DNA from: Lachnospiraceae bacterium UBA4631
GTDB taxonomy: Bacteria > Bacillota > Clostridia > Lachnospirales > Lachnospiraceae
Length of the DNA stretch: 64,000 nucleotides
Assembly: GCA_002406015.1 (NCBI GenBank)
Contig: DHMX01000023.1
Coordinates: forward strand, 62,001-126,000
Direction of reading: 5' to 3'
Part shown: piece by piece, positions 9,027 to 18,440 of the stretch
Numbering within the stretch: the stretch's first letter is position 1
Layout of the letters: every line of letters starts with the position of its first letter
Notes under the pieces: generated by a model
The model's database searches: none
Seen by the model: the letters and a program-made list of their open reading frames with translations, nothing else
What the model was told of the DNA's origin: nothing
Translations under genes and position numbers: made by a program

Positions 9027-9869
9027 ATGGTTAAGAAATTACAACAAAGGGATATCGATAAATATTATATAATCTGTCCAAGCTGGCGGCTGGAGGAATA
9101 TCTGGATATGGAGGGTCACTGGAATCCGGACTGTACCGTATTCGGTGCAGAGAAGGAGGACGGAACCCCACAGGGACTTCTGCTTTTGCAAAAGACAGGG
9201 GAAGAAGCATATGAAATAGGGGTACTGACCTGTAACAGCATAACCCAGACAGCGGTAGCCAGACAGTTGTTGCAGACGGCACAAAGCTATGTGGCAGTTT
9301 ACGGAGGAGGAAAGCTGACTTATCAATATATGGGGGCAGATACAGGAACCATGGAGCAGTTGCTCCGACAGGAAGTCTGGGAGGAATCCGAGTCCTGTGG
9401 GATTGTGTATCAGATTCAAGGGGAAGATTTGCAGCTTCCTTTAAAAGAGGAATACCCATTAAATGGTGAGATTATATTATTTTCAGAACTTCCAATCGAG
9501 GAATATATCCGGTTTTCAAAACGGTTCGGTCAGGATATAGAAGCATTTCTGGATTATCGTCTGTGTGATGACATGGATACGGAAATGAGTCTTGCATATA
9601 TGGTAGAGGGCAGGCTGGCAGGGTATCTTCTGATTCGGACATGGGAGGATGCAATGGAGCTTAACCGGTTCTACATAGATGCAGAGCATAGAACCAGCTT
9701 CGGAGCCATGGTACAGCGGTTATATGAAAAATATAAGGAGCATCAACCTGCCATACGAACCATTTACATATGTGCGGTCAATGAAGTATCGGATAAGCTG
9801 ATTCAGCATTTACTGGGGCGTAGGGTTCTGGATAAGCAGTATGTAAAGCGGGCAGCTAAGATGGTGTAA
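9027..9869 (+). CDS. Two-lobed GNAT-like protein (paralogue 2)
   Basis: The ATG at 9027 follows AGAGGGAGC and lies 19 bases after the ATPase stop. The 280-residue protein has no clear acetyl-CoA loop in lobe 1. Lobe 2 (about 190-270) has a RLAGYLLIRTW strand, MELNRFYIDAE and a DKLIQHLLG helix, matching the corresponding parts of the other two proteins of this type. A degenerate binding loop argues for a structural or partner role, though distant acetyltransferase activity is possible. It sits 24 bases before the 1,581-residue calpain-like gene, which suggests the two are made together. Confidence 0.55.
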   Translation: MVKKLQQRDIDKYYIICPSWRLEEYLDMEGHWNPDCTVFGAEKEDGTPQGLLLLQKTGEEAYEIGVLTCNSITQTAVARQLLQTAQSYVAVYGGGKLTYQYMGADTGTMEQLLRQEVWEESESCGIVYQIQGEDLQLPLKEEYPLNGEIILFSELPIEEYIRFSKRFGQDIEAFLDYRLCDDMDTEMSLAYMVEGRLAGYLLIRTWEDAMELNRFYIDAEHRTSFGAMVQRLYEKYKEHQPAIRTIYICAVNEVSDKLIQHLLGRRVLDKQYVKRAAKMV

Positions 9870-9893
9870 CAACCAATATAAGAGGAGGAAATT

Positions 9894-12800
9894 ATGGATC
9901 AGACAAGTGAACAGATTAAGAAAACAATAGAGGAACAAAAGCTCCGTCAGGCAGCCATGCAGGAAACGGAACAAAGACTTATAAGAGAGCAGCAGATAGC
10001 ACAGGAGGATGCGGCTGCTTATGAGAAATACAGAGACCCGGAATATACAAAGTATAAAGCATCCCGTAAAAAGAGTACGTCCAGACAATATCGGAATTAT
10101 GAATTGTATAAGGCAGCAAAGGAAAAAGAGATGAAGAGCCAATATGGTTTGCGGGCAAATGAAGCAGACTATATTAAGCAGTCGCAGGCTATGATTGTGA
10201 CGGAGGAGTATCAGGAAGATACAAATTATGAGCAGATATTATTAAATATATGCAAAACCAGTGAAGCCGACCCATCTATAACGGAGGAGGATATGCGGTT
10301 ATTGACGGATGCCGTTTACCGTTCTACGGTACATGAAGGACGGAGGGATGCCGAAACAGAAGCCGTATATGAAAAAGAAAAGGAACAGGCAATTCAGGAA
10401 ATTTATTACCGGCAAATAGAAATGCTGGAGCAAAAATATGGGAAAAAGCTGGCAAAGCTGTCACCCAAAGAGTATTTGGAACGGTTGCCGGAGCTGGAAC
10501 AGGATTTTGCGACAATTGGGGATATGCATAACTTTTTTGCACATAGGGCAATTAATCGTGATGCGGTAGAAGCGGAACAGAGTATACAGGCTCGTATGGC
10601 AGACAAGCTTAGCTTTTATTATGATGTCTGGCAGATTCTGAAGGACCGGTATGATACATTTGTCAGAGGGGAAGATAGTAAGATTACCCAAAAGGGTGAG
10701 CTGACGAAAGAAGCGAAGCGGGAATATGAAAAACGAATAAAGGAATGTATGCAGAATGCAGATAGGTCGCAGGCATTCCGGAAGGTTGAACGTAAGCGAA
10801 AGAATATTCCGGATATTCTTGTAAAAACAGAGGAAACAAAGCGTGCAGCCGGGAAAGTATTGGAGGCAATAGCAAAAGAAGCGGACAAGGATAAACAAAC
10901 CGAACAAGCGAAAGAAACCGAAAAGAAAAAGCAGATGGATGAATTAAGCCGTAAGATTAACGACTATAATACCTATCTGCGAGAAAAAGAAATCCTTGCA
11001 CATACACAGGCAGATGTAGATGCGGGCAAAGAACTGACGGAAACTGAGTTAAGCCACATCGAAACCATGAAACAGGCGGTAGAACGATATGAAAAAGAAG
11101 GGGAAATAAAGAGTGATGAGGAACTTAACAGAATATCCGATGAATTGAGTAAATTGCAGGAAGGACAGAAGCTCTTATTCAATGCAGCAAAGTTAAAAGA
11201 AGAATTTGATGGTCTTGTTGACGAATATCTGGAGATGGCAAGGAATTTTCATCCGGAACGAGTGCGTGATGAAGAATTATTATCCGGTGGCTTGACAAAA
11301 ATTCATGAGATTCTGGAACAGGATGAGAAATTAAATCGTATATATCGTGGGCTTAGATATGAAAGCTATGTAACAGATTTAGAAAAATGGATAGGTCAGG
11401 TTGAAAAAAGAGGAGTTCAACCGGAGGAACGGGAGCGTTATGAAAAAGAAAAACCGGTAATTGCAAAGTTTCATGAACTTTGTTCTATTGTAAACAATCT
11501 TCCAAATGAAGAAAATATGAAAACGCTTATTAAGAGCCGCTTGGAGGATATTGTAAAATGTGGATACAGTACAAAGCGTTCCTTTATGGAACTTGAAAAT
11601 CCAAGGAAGCAGTTAGATAACATTCATCATGACGATAAAACGGAACGAAAGGAGTTGTCGGCATGGGAAGTAAGGGATATTGGAAACAACTATGTAGTAT
11701 TGGGAGGAAGAAAGGCTGATTACTCAAGTGTGGTTCCAAAGAGTGTTCAATTATTAAAAGGAATCCAAAAGCTTCGGGCAATGAAGGAGCAGTCACCGGA
11801 TTATTACTATTTGGCACAGACAAGTGTAGAACTGGTGAGAAGTGAACAGATGCTGCAGCTTGAACCACTTTTATCAAGGAATCTGTATCTACTGCGAAAA
11901 AGATACCGCATTGATGAAAATGGTGAATATGCACAGACATTCCAAACACAGGAAGAAATACAGGAGCTGCCGGGGGAACTGGATGAACTCAGGCGGATGT
12001 ATAGTGACTGGTCTGTAGGATATACAAGGGAAGTAAACAAAGCGAAAGCAAATTGGGTAAATGATACGAAGACTGTGCTGGCAGGCCGGTATGAAATGGA
12101 ATCGGAAGAAGAGATACCGGAGACTCCTGAGGCTAAAATGGAACAGTATCTGAAACATTTTGCACAATTTCGTGATTCATACGACCGATTAAGCCAGAGT
12201 CTGCGGGAAGGAAATTACCGGGACTATGCGATTGTACAGAATGTGAGTGAACTTCAGATTTGTTACAATCGGATTCAGAAGATAAAGGATTCGGATATAG
12301 AAATAGAAAATGAGGAATTAAAAAGCGTAGTTGAGCAGTATGGTGACTTGGATACGCTAAGCCGGGAATTAAGTGCGTTACTGGATTACGGAGAGGGACT
12401 GCTTTTTATGAAGCTTGGAAATGCTTCACCGGAGGAGAATCCGCAACAACACATAGATAAGGCAAGTGCAGAAAACCTTCTGGCAGGAGGTCGGGCAAAG
12501 GTTGAACGGATTCGGGCGAAGCATCTGACACAGGACTATTCCGATGAGATTCAAAATAGTGAACGAAGAGCAAGGATGTTAAATGAGCTCGGATATGAAT
12601 TAAAGAGCAGCTATGAGCGGGGAGAGGTAATTACACCAAAGGGCTTTATTGGTGTAGCCGGTGGAATGATTGGCTATCCACTACAGTTCTTTAACTGGAT
12701 GATTCGTGAGAAGCGTACCATGAATCATGGAAAGGTAAATTATCAGAAGGCTTGTGAAAAACAGGATGAATTGCTGGAAAAGGTGCCGGAAATGAAAGAA

Positions 12801-14639
12801 AGTACGTTGCCGTCATACCAGCGGGGTGATGCCGATTATGTTCCGGCAGTAGAGCTTGAAAAATATTTTTCAAGTGATTGGAAGAAGCAGTTAAAACAGC
12901 AGGTAAATCTGGAAGGTCTGCTTCCGTATGAGAATGATGCAGATTTGTATGTGGAGGAATACCGGACAGCTCTTCAGGCAATTGACCGTTACCGGAAGGT
13001 GGTAGGAATTGTAAATACGGATACAACGGAAATGGAAATGGCATATTTAGATGTATTCCGGTCAGAAGCACAGAGCTATATAGAAGGTAATGCGGAAAAC
13101 GGAGATAAGTTTGTCCAAAGTAATTGTGCGTTTTTAAAAGAACTGCTCCGGCAGATGGATGAGAAGCTTTCAGGAACGCTTAGTGCAACAATGGATAAGA
13201 AGGAATTGGAGCATATTAACCTGAACACCATTGCATATGTGGAAGATACTACCTACTCCGCAAATCTGGAAGAAAGCAATATACGAGATATACCGTTGTT
13301 CTTACATGAGCCAAACATCAATGATGTCCGGCAGAGCAGTATAGGTGATTGCTGGTATGTTTCTGCAATCAGTGCGGTTGTAAATGCAAATCCGGATTAT
13401 ATCAGAAGCATGTTCCATGATTTAGGTGACGGTAATGTGCTGGTACGGATGTTTAGGGAAAACCCTATAGAGCAAGAAAAGCCGATGCCGGTATATTTTA
13501 AGCTTAGAAAGCAATATGAAACCGGATGGGGAAATGCCTGCGATTGTACATGGGTACAGCTCTTGGAAAAAGCATACGCATTGGGCGGATTTAATCAGAA
13601 GAGCAATGTAAAAATTGAAGGCAACCGGATATATAATGTAACAGAAGAGTTGACAATGGGTGATATTTCAACGGCAGTCTTCCACCTTACGGGTAATGTA
13701 CCAACAAAGTTATACGGATGGAATGAAGGCGTAATAAGCCTGATGTTATCCGATAATATGAAGCGTGGCATGGTGGCTGGTTTGAATGAGATGGAAGCGA
13801 GTGCTATGGATTTTGTATTTAAAGAGTATGAGCATAGATATCAAGCAAACATAAATCCAAAGACACGTAAGGAGAAAACGGAGCTTACACTCCATCATTT
13901 AAAGGAATGTCTGGAACAACTTTTAGAAGGTGAGCTTTTTGAGGAATTTGAGAATATATACTTAGGCCGAATCATGGGAGAAGCTTGTATTGCATACCTG
14001 AATGAACTTAAAAAGAAGCCTCAGGAAGAACAGGTAAACGAGCATGTCAAATGGAAGCAGGAACTTAAAGAGTACTATTGGAAGATAGTGGAAGAAAACA
14101 TGCAAAAAATGAGCCGGGGAGAACCTTTGGAATTTACGGATGCCCAGAAACAGAAATATCGGGAAGACGGAAGAAATCCGGAACGCGAGGAACAGATTCG
14201 GAAAGAGCGGCAGGCAATTGCCAAGGTTCATGGAGACCAAAACTCACCATATGCTCTTCGGGTGCGGGAGATGTCAAGGCTGTTAATCGAAAGTCTGGAT
14301 AAACATGAAACAATTGCAAGTGTTATTCCACATTGTACGGATATTATAGATTATGAAGAAATGAACGGAAGAATCTTCTTCTTAATGAGAGACCCGTTTA
14401 ATATTTATAATTATGAATATACCTATGACAAGAAAGGTAAGAAACAAATAGCAACGGAAGCACTTCCGGATGTGGTTACAAAGCGAGAAGCCAATCGACA
14501 TCTGGTAGGAAACAGTAAAGAAGAGATTGAAAAAGGCGGATTCCGCGGTACATCATGGATTGAAGCGGATGATATGTATGAGATTCTGGAGTCAGGTTTC
14601 AGTGTTAACCCGGAGAATCTTCAGATTCCTAGTTATTAA
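9894..14639 (+). CDS. Giant coiled-coil protein with C-terminal calpain-like (C2) domain
   Basis: This 1,581-residue protein starts after AGAGGAGG. Residues 1-1100 are very rich in Lys, Glu and Gln and read as long helices and coiled coils, with no signal peptide. A calpain-type cysteine protease domain lies at about 1135-1520: QSSIGDCWYVSAIS places the nucleophile at Cys1153, and PHCTDIIDYEE places the His at 1480. The usual catalytic Asn is Asp1500 in FLMRDPFN. The His-to-Asp spacing of 20 equals the His-to-Asn spacing in the convergent 709-residue protein, so the alignment is sound. Calpain-fold enzymes cleave proteins; the Asn-to-Asp change may alter or reduce activity. It is probably the largest cargo or toxin candidate here. 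The gene is AT-richer by eye than the upstream ones. Confidence 0.78.
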   Translation: MDQTSEQIKKTIEEQKLRQAAMQETEQRLIREQQIAQEDAAAYEKYRDPEYTKYKASRKKSTSRQYRNYELYKAAKEKEMKSQYGLRANEADYIKQSQAMIVTEEYQEDTNYEQILLNICKTSEADPSITEEDMRLLTDAVYRSTVHEGRRDAETEAVYEKEKEQAIQEIYYRQIEMLEQKYGKKLAKLSPKEYLERLPELEQDFATIGDMHNFFAHRAINRDAVEAEQSIQARMADKLSFYYDVWQILKDRYDTFVRGEDSKITQKGELTKEAKREYEKRIKECMQNADRSQAFRKVERKRKNIPDILVKTEETKRAAGKVLEAIAKEADKDKQTEQAKETEKKKQMDELSRKINDYNTYLREKEILAHTQADVDAGKELTETELSHIETMKQAVERYEKEGEIKSDEELNRISDELSKLQEGQKLLFNAAKLKEEFDGLVDEYLEMARNFHPERVRDEELLSGGLTKIHEILEQDEKLNRIYRGLRYESYVTDLEKWIGQVEKRGVQPEERERYEKEKPVIAKFHELCSIVNNLPNEENMKTLIKSRLEDIVKCGYSTKRSFMELENPRKQLDNIHHDDKTERKELSAWEVRDIGNNYVVLGGRKADYSSVVPKSVQLLKGIQKLRAMKEQSPDYYYLAQTSVELVRSEQMLQLEPLLSRNLYLLRKRYRIDENGEYAQTFQTQEEIQELPGELDELRRMYSDWSVGYTREVNKAKANWVNDTKTVLAGRYEMESEEEIPETPEAKMEQYLKHFAQFRDSYDRLSQSLREGNYRDYAIVQNVSELQICYNRIQKIKDSDIEIENEELKSVVEQYGDLDTLSRELSALLDYGEGLLFMKLGNASPEENPQQHIDKASAENLLAGGRAKVERIRAKHLTQDYSDEIQNSERRARMLNELGYELKSSYERGEVITPKGFIGVAGGMIGYPLQFFNWMIREKRTMNHGKVNYQKACEKQDELLEKVPEMKESTLPSYQRGDADYVPAVELEKYFSSDWKKQLKQQVNLEGLLPYENDADLYVEEYRTALQAIDRYRKVVGIVNTDTTEMEMAYLDVFRSEAQSYIEGNAENGDKFVQSNCAFLKELLRQMDEKLSGTLSATMDKKELEHINLNTIAYVEDTTYSANLEESNIRDIPLFLHEPNINDVRQSSIGDCWYVSAISAVVNANPDYIRSMFHDLGDGNVLVRMFRENPIEQEKPMPVYFKLRKQYETGWGNACDCTWVQLLEKAYALGGFNQKSNVKIEGNRIYNVTEELTMGDISTAVFHLTGNVPTKLYGWNEGVISLMLSDNMKRGMVAGLNEMEASAMDFVFKEYEHRYQANINPKTRKEKTELTLHHLKECLEQLLEGELFEEFENIYLGRIMGEACIAYLNELKKKPQEEQVNEHVKWKQELKEYYWKIVEENMQKMSRGEPLEFTDAQKQKYREDGRNPEREEQIRKERQAIAKVHGDQNSPYALRVREMSRLLIESLDKHETIASVIPHCTDIIDYEEMNGRIFFLMRDPFNIYNYEYTYDKKGKKQIATEALPDVVTKREANRHLVGNSKEEIEKGGFRGTSWIEADDMYEILESGFSVNPENLQIPSY

Positions 14640-14648
14640 AACAAAAAT

Positions 14649-14688
14649 GAACCGGATGCTAAGATATATCAGCACCGGTTCGTTTTTT
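14649..14688. terminator. Bidirectional terminator between convergent calpain genes
   Basis: GAACCGG and TGCT pair with AGCA and CCGGTTC around a short loop, with one bulged base. The hairpin is followed by GTTTTTT on the plus strand and flanked by an A-rich run on the other side, which gives T's on the minus strand. It lies just after the plus-strand stop and before the end of the minus-strand gene, so it can serve both. Confidence 0.85.
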
Positions 14689-14746
14689 AATGGAAGTCAT
14701 TAAAAAAATGGCACAGCGTTCCTAAAATGTCAAACGTTCCAAACGG

Positions 14747-16876
14747 TTAATAATAGAGGCTATCTACAGTGTTTTTAAAGTCAGCTAAGTCAAGCAGGAA
14801 GGTTCCGGTATCCTTGGAAAATAAGTTCTTTCTTTTGGAAGAGGTAAAGTGTACGGTGCCGTCGGGTTCTGTGATTTTAACATATTCCTTTACACCGGTG
14901 TTCCATGGATTTCGCATCCGGATAAATTTATGACCGTCATGTTCTTCGCATCCGAGAATGGTATAAGCATGTCCACCAACCATTCCGTTTGCTTCAGACT
15001 CTCCGTTCAGACCACTTTGGTTGTCGCTTAATTTTCTGGTTCCGCAACACAGGGTGCTTCCTTTTTTTAAAGCGTCCTGTATGTCATCATATAAAGTAAG
15101 CATACTTTTGGAATATACACCTTGACCATTCTGTTCCATAATCCCGGTATGTTCAATCTGCAATCCGGTATCAGACTCATAATTTTCCAATAGATTTATA
15201 AGCCGACGTTTATAATCACTTAAAAATTCTTTGGTCACCTGTAGACTATCAAACATTGTTTTACAGTCTTTGGGTATCCATGTATTTTCTGAAAACGTAT
15301 GTTCAAGAATACATTCTATATCTTCAATACTAACATGCTTGCTGTCTGCAATATATTCTGAAGGGGTTTGCTTAAAACACAAATCGCGAATATAGTAATC
15401 AAGTATACCATGGAAAGATAGAATCTTAGCTTTCACATCTATATTTTCATCCTGGGTGAGCTGGTTCTGAAAATTTGCAGAAGGGAGAAAATCACTCACG
15501 TTATCGATGGTAGCCTGTGGTAAATCCCTGCGTGTATGCTCTTTGCCGGTTAATGTTGTTAAGAAGAGGTTGGAGTGACCGCCTTCAATTTCGGAATAGG
15601 TTCTTTGAGTGTCCACTGGTCTGGCAGTGTTTTTATGCAGACCGGAAGCAACATATGCTTTTTCTATCATCTGTACCCAGAGATTGTTTGCTGAAAAAGT
15701 ATCCATGCCAAGAGATTTTGGAACGGTCTTTGTTACTGTGACATATTTCGGAATCAATGGTTGCTCCGGTGCATCTTTTTTGAAAAAGCGTACGGTCACA
15801 GTTCCGTTACCGTTATCACGCATACAACGCTTAATTGCTTGTGGGTCTTGTTGAACCATGGAAATCAGAGCAGCCTGTAGATAGCAATCGCCCAGAAGTC
15901 TTTGCTCTATGTCATCAACTGTCGGTTCTTTTGCAAATAAAGGCAGGTCGGATGCATCATGATTAGAGGAATACCAGAGACCCGTAGCTATCTCCGTATC
16001 AGAATAATCATCATGGATAGCACCGGCAGGCACTTCCTCCAAAGCACCGTTAAAATTAGTATCGAAGTATAATTTATAACGGTGGAAAATGATTAATTCT
16101 TTTGCAGACGGAACATCTCCATTCGGATAAGAATTTAACAATTTCTGAATGTGAGAAACTTTTGCAGAAAGCTTGCTGTAGCGGGTTTCTGTTACATTCA
16201 AGCTCGTATAATCCTTGAGTGCGGACATGAGCTTCTGATAAGCTCTGGTAGAGTTTTTTAACTGCTCATCATAGGCAATATTTGCTCTTAATACCTGATG
16301 GTAGGCAAGACTTCTTTCCTGTGTTTCATTTTCATAGGCTTGTTTCAAGGAGATTCTGGCAAAGTCTTCCTTTTTTTGTTCTTGAGCCTGCTCCTGAACT
16401 TGAGCTTGTTCCTGCACTTGAGCTTGTTCCTGTTCTTGAGCCTGTTCCTGCACTTGAGCCTGTTCCTGCACTTGAGCCTGTTCCTGTTCTTGAGCCTGTT
16501 CCTGTTCTTGAGCCTGTTCCTGCACTTGAGCCTGTTCCTGTTCTTGCACCTGCTCCTGTACCTGAATCTCAGGATGCTCCTCTGTAACCTCCTGTTGTTC
16601 TGCCTGCCTTGGACGGAAAAAGTTTCTTACTCCATCCTTCCACGTGGCTCTCTCGGTTGCATTTTCAACTGCATTTTGCGGGGCAGCAGAAAAATCAGCA
16701 GGTGGTTGTATAGAAGTATCGTTGGGTATCTGCTGCATCTGGTGCTGTACAGCTTGTAAAGATACAGTTGTAGTTTCTGTCAGTTCGTCCTGCTGTGTAT
16801 GGGTATTTATTTGTATGGATTCCGGTGCTTGATAGAGCTGTTGTGCAGAATCGGTTGTTTCACCTGGTTTTGACAT
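14747..16876 (-). CDS. Calpain-like (C2) cysteine protease with Gln/Glu repeat linker
   Basis: The 709-residue protein starts after AAGGAGG. Residues 1-100 are low-complexity. Residues about 105-168 are a run of short QEQAQ(V/E) units. A calpain domain fills about 300-700. The whole triad is present: Cys331 in LLGDCYLQAA, His636 in GGHAYTILG and Asn656 in RMRNPWN. It is thus predicted to be an active endoprotease, perhaps calcium-dependent like its eukaryotic relatives, though calcium binding cannot be seen. It lacks a signal peptide. It is the second gene of a minus-strand pair, 34 bases after a two-lobed GNAT-like gene, mirroring the plus-strand pair. It is a candidate delivered effector by context. 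Confidence 0.85.
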   Translation of the reverse strand: MSKPGETTDSAQQLYQAPESIQINTHTQQDELTETTTVSLQAVQHQMQQIPNDTSIQPPADFSAAPQNAVENATERATWKDGVRNFFRPRQAEQQEVTEEHPEIQVQEQVQEQEQAQVQEQAQEQEQAQEQEQAQVQEQAQVQEQAQEQEQAQVQEQAQVQEQAQEQKKEDFARISLKQAYENETQERSLAYHQVLRANIAYDEQLKNSTRAYQKLMSALKDYTSLNVTETRYSKLSAKVSHIQKLLNSYPNGDVPSAKELIIFHRYKLYFDTNFNGALEEVPAGAIHDDYSDTEIATGLWYSSNHDASDLPLFAKEPTVDDIEQRLLGDCYLQAALISMVQQDPQAIKRCMRDNGNGTVTVRFFKKDAPEQPLIPKYVTVTKTVPKSLGMDTFSANNLWVQMIEKAYVASGLHKNTARPVDTQRTYSEIEGGHSNLFLTTLTGKEHTRRDLPQATIDNVSDFLPSANFQNQLTQDENIDVKAKILSFHGILDYYIRDLCFKQTPSEYIADSKHVSIEDIECILEHTFSENTWIPKDCKTMFDSLQVTKEFLSDYKRRLINLLENYESDTGLQIEHTGIMEQNGQGVYSKSMLTLYDDIQDALKKGSTLCCGTRKLSDNQSGLNGESEANGMVGGHAYTILGCEEHDGHKFIRMRNPWNTGVKEYVKITEPDGTVHFTSSKRKNLFSKDTGTFLLDLADFKNTVDSLYY
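16375..16560 (-). repeat. Coding tandem repeat, QEQAQ(V/E) units
   Basis: Units of 12 or 18 bases such as CCTGTTCTTGAG and CCTGCACTTGAG (plus-strand reading) are repeated over about 185 bases inside the calpain gene. They encode a Gln/Glu/Ala linker between the N-terminal tail and the folded part. Unit lengths are multiples of three, so gain or loss keeps the frame. The open frames seen on the opposite strand here come from this repeat. Confidence 0.9.
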
Positions 16877-16910
16877 ATTGCGTTCCTCCTTACGATTAAG
16901 ATGCCTTGCC

Positions 16911-18083
16911 CTAATTCAGAAGCAAAGGCTTTAAGAAATCCTCATAAACGGATTCCGGATTGGTAATATTTGTTCCGAGCTTGTAGGTTATGCTGTTTTC
17001 TTCTCCTATCACCTGTGCGGTTAAGTAAGATACATTTGCATCATCCATGAAATATTTAATCTGGATTTCTTTATCCGGATTTTGCAGGATAACTATATCG
17101 GAATATTTAACGGTATTCATCCGTAAGGCATGCCGTATATGTAGCTGTGTAAGAAATGAACTGATAGTCTGCATCCATACATGATTCAGAGCAACGTCAT
17201 CCTCAAGCGGTGTGACAAGCGGAGATATAAGATAGCTGGATACCTGAAGTGCTTCGCTTGTTATTTTTGCACCCTCTAATAGTTTTTCTGCTAATCTCTG
17301 GCTGTCATTGTTAATAGCATTCATGGTGATTTCGTCAAAGCATACACTGTCTCCGGATTCCAGAATCATATCCGCAAGACTCTGAAGAAGTGCATAAAGA
17401 TGGAGAGCCTCATTACCGGAAACGGTATAGGCAGCATGAATATTAAGCTTTCCCTCTAACAATTCACAGATAACACAGGCTGTAATTTTGTCTCCGGCAA
17501 CATAATATAAGGTCATTTCATCAAAGATTTTTCCAAGACATGTCCGGGGATTTGTCCAGTGGGGAGCATGCATAATAAAATTGTTAAGCATATGTGGTGC
17601 AATCGTCTTTTGGTTATAGATGCATGTTTCGTTGACCGGAACCCGTTTCATGGTAACAAGTGAAGTCTTTTTCAGTTCACTGGCCGGAATGTGGTAAATA
17701 ATTCCCTGAATCTGTGGCATCGTATAACCGTTTTTTACCAGAAATGAGAACATTCCGTTGATATTAGCCAAATCCTCCTGATAAGCAATGTTAATTTGGC
17801 TGAGGTTATGTACAGTTGCATAATTACGGATAATTTCCAATAACTGTGTTCCGACTCCCTGTTTTCGGTAGCTCTCGGCAACAAATAATGAAATAACGTG
17901 GCATTCGCGGCGGTCCGTTTCATCAAGTGCAAGTGCAGCAGCACCAATCGGAGTCTTGTCATCCAATGCAAGTATGTAAATGGATGCTTGTGGTTCTATG
18001 AGCATTGCATCCGCAGATAAAAGATGAATAGCCTCATCGTTTAACAGCTCGGTGCCATGCAGTATCTGAAATGATATAAGCAT
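16911..18083 (-). CDS. Two-lobed GNAT-family protein (paralogue 3)
   Basis: The 390-residue protein begins at an ATG preceded by GGGAGGG. Lobe 1 is the best-preserved GNAT domain of the cluster: IGAAALALDE, then SLFVAESYRKQGVGTQLLE with an intact acetyl-CoA loop, and FLVKNGYTM at the C-terminal strand. Lobe 2 (about 190-290) has KITACVICELLEG and RLAEKLLEGA, matching the second lobes of the proteins at 5751 and 9027. A further C-terminal region of about 100 residues is unassigned. It is the first gene of the minus-strand pair with the calpain-like protease and is probably its functional partner. Confidence 0.72.
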   Translation of the reverse strand: MLISFQILHGTELLNDEAIHLLSADAMLIEPQASIYILALDDKTPIGAAALALDETDRRECHVISLFVAESYRKQGVGTQLLEIIRNYATVHNLSQINIAYQEDLANINGMFSFLVKNGYTMPQIQGIIYHIPASELKKTSLVTMKRVPVNETCIYNQKTIAPHMLNNFIMHAPHWTNPRTCLGKIFDEMTLYYVAGDKITACVICELLEGKLNIHAAYTVSGNEALHLYALLQSLADMILESGDSVCFDEITMNAINNDSQRLAEKLLEGAKITSEALQVSSYLISPLVTPLEDDVALNHVWMQTISSFLTQLHIRHALRMNTVKYSDIVILQNPDKEIQIKYFMDDANVSYLTAQVIGEENSITYKLGTNITNPESVYEDFLKPLLLN

Positions 18084-18440
18084 AAATTTTTCCCTCCCAT
18101 TTATACTATAACCATTATATTGTAATTACGAAAAGAAAGGAAGAGGAGGTATAAGAAAAAATACGTAAAAGTCTTTCGGCAGCAGACGTTGACCTGACCG
18201 GTTATGGACTTTGTATATATTGTTTATTTTTCGACGAATTTTAATAAAAAATTACCAAAAAATGGCGGGCTTTACGAACGGACAAAAAGTTTTTCCGGCT
18301 TTTTACCTGCCCTTTACAGTAATTTTGCAGAAAAAGGCGAAAAAAATGGAATGAAATTTGTGAAAATGCATAAAAACCATTTTCAAAATGAAAAACAAGT
18401 GTTATAATAACAGTATCATGCGTAAAAGGGGTGACGACAT
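18084..18440. other. Intergenic region between divergent cluster and glgC
   Basis: This 357-base stretch is AT-rich and separates the minus-strand accessory operon from the housekeeping genes. It holds the glgC promoter near its right end and an ATTATA box (minus-strand TATAAT at 18114-18119) that could serve the minus operon, although no good -35 was seen. I see no credible gene in the rest; a 67-residue open frame at 18204 has no ribosome site. Confidence 0.6.
18380..18408 (+). promoter_or_regulatory. Probable sigma-A promoter of glgC
   Basis: TTTTCA (18380-18385) and TATAAT (18403-18408) are 17 bases apart, 33 bases before the glgC ATG. The -10 is perfect and the -35 is weak. Confidence 0.6.

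Noticed and set aside
16282..16759. Plus-strand open frames rich in Leu, Pro and Phe over the repeat region
   Set aside because: They are the complement of the Gln/Glu repeat of the minus-strand calpain gene and have no ribosome site.
18204..18407. 67-residue open frame upstream of glgC
   Set aside because: No ribosome site, low-complexity composition, and it overlaps the glgC promoter.
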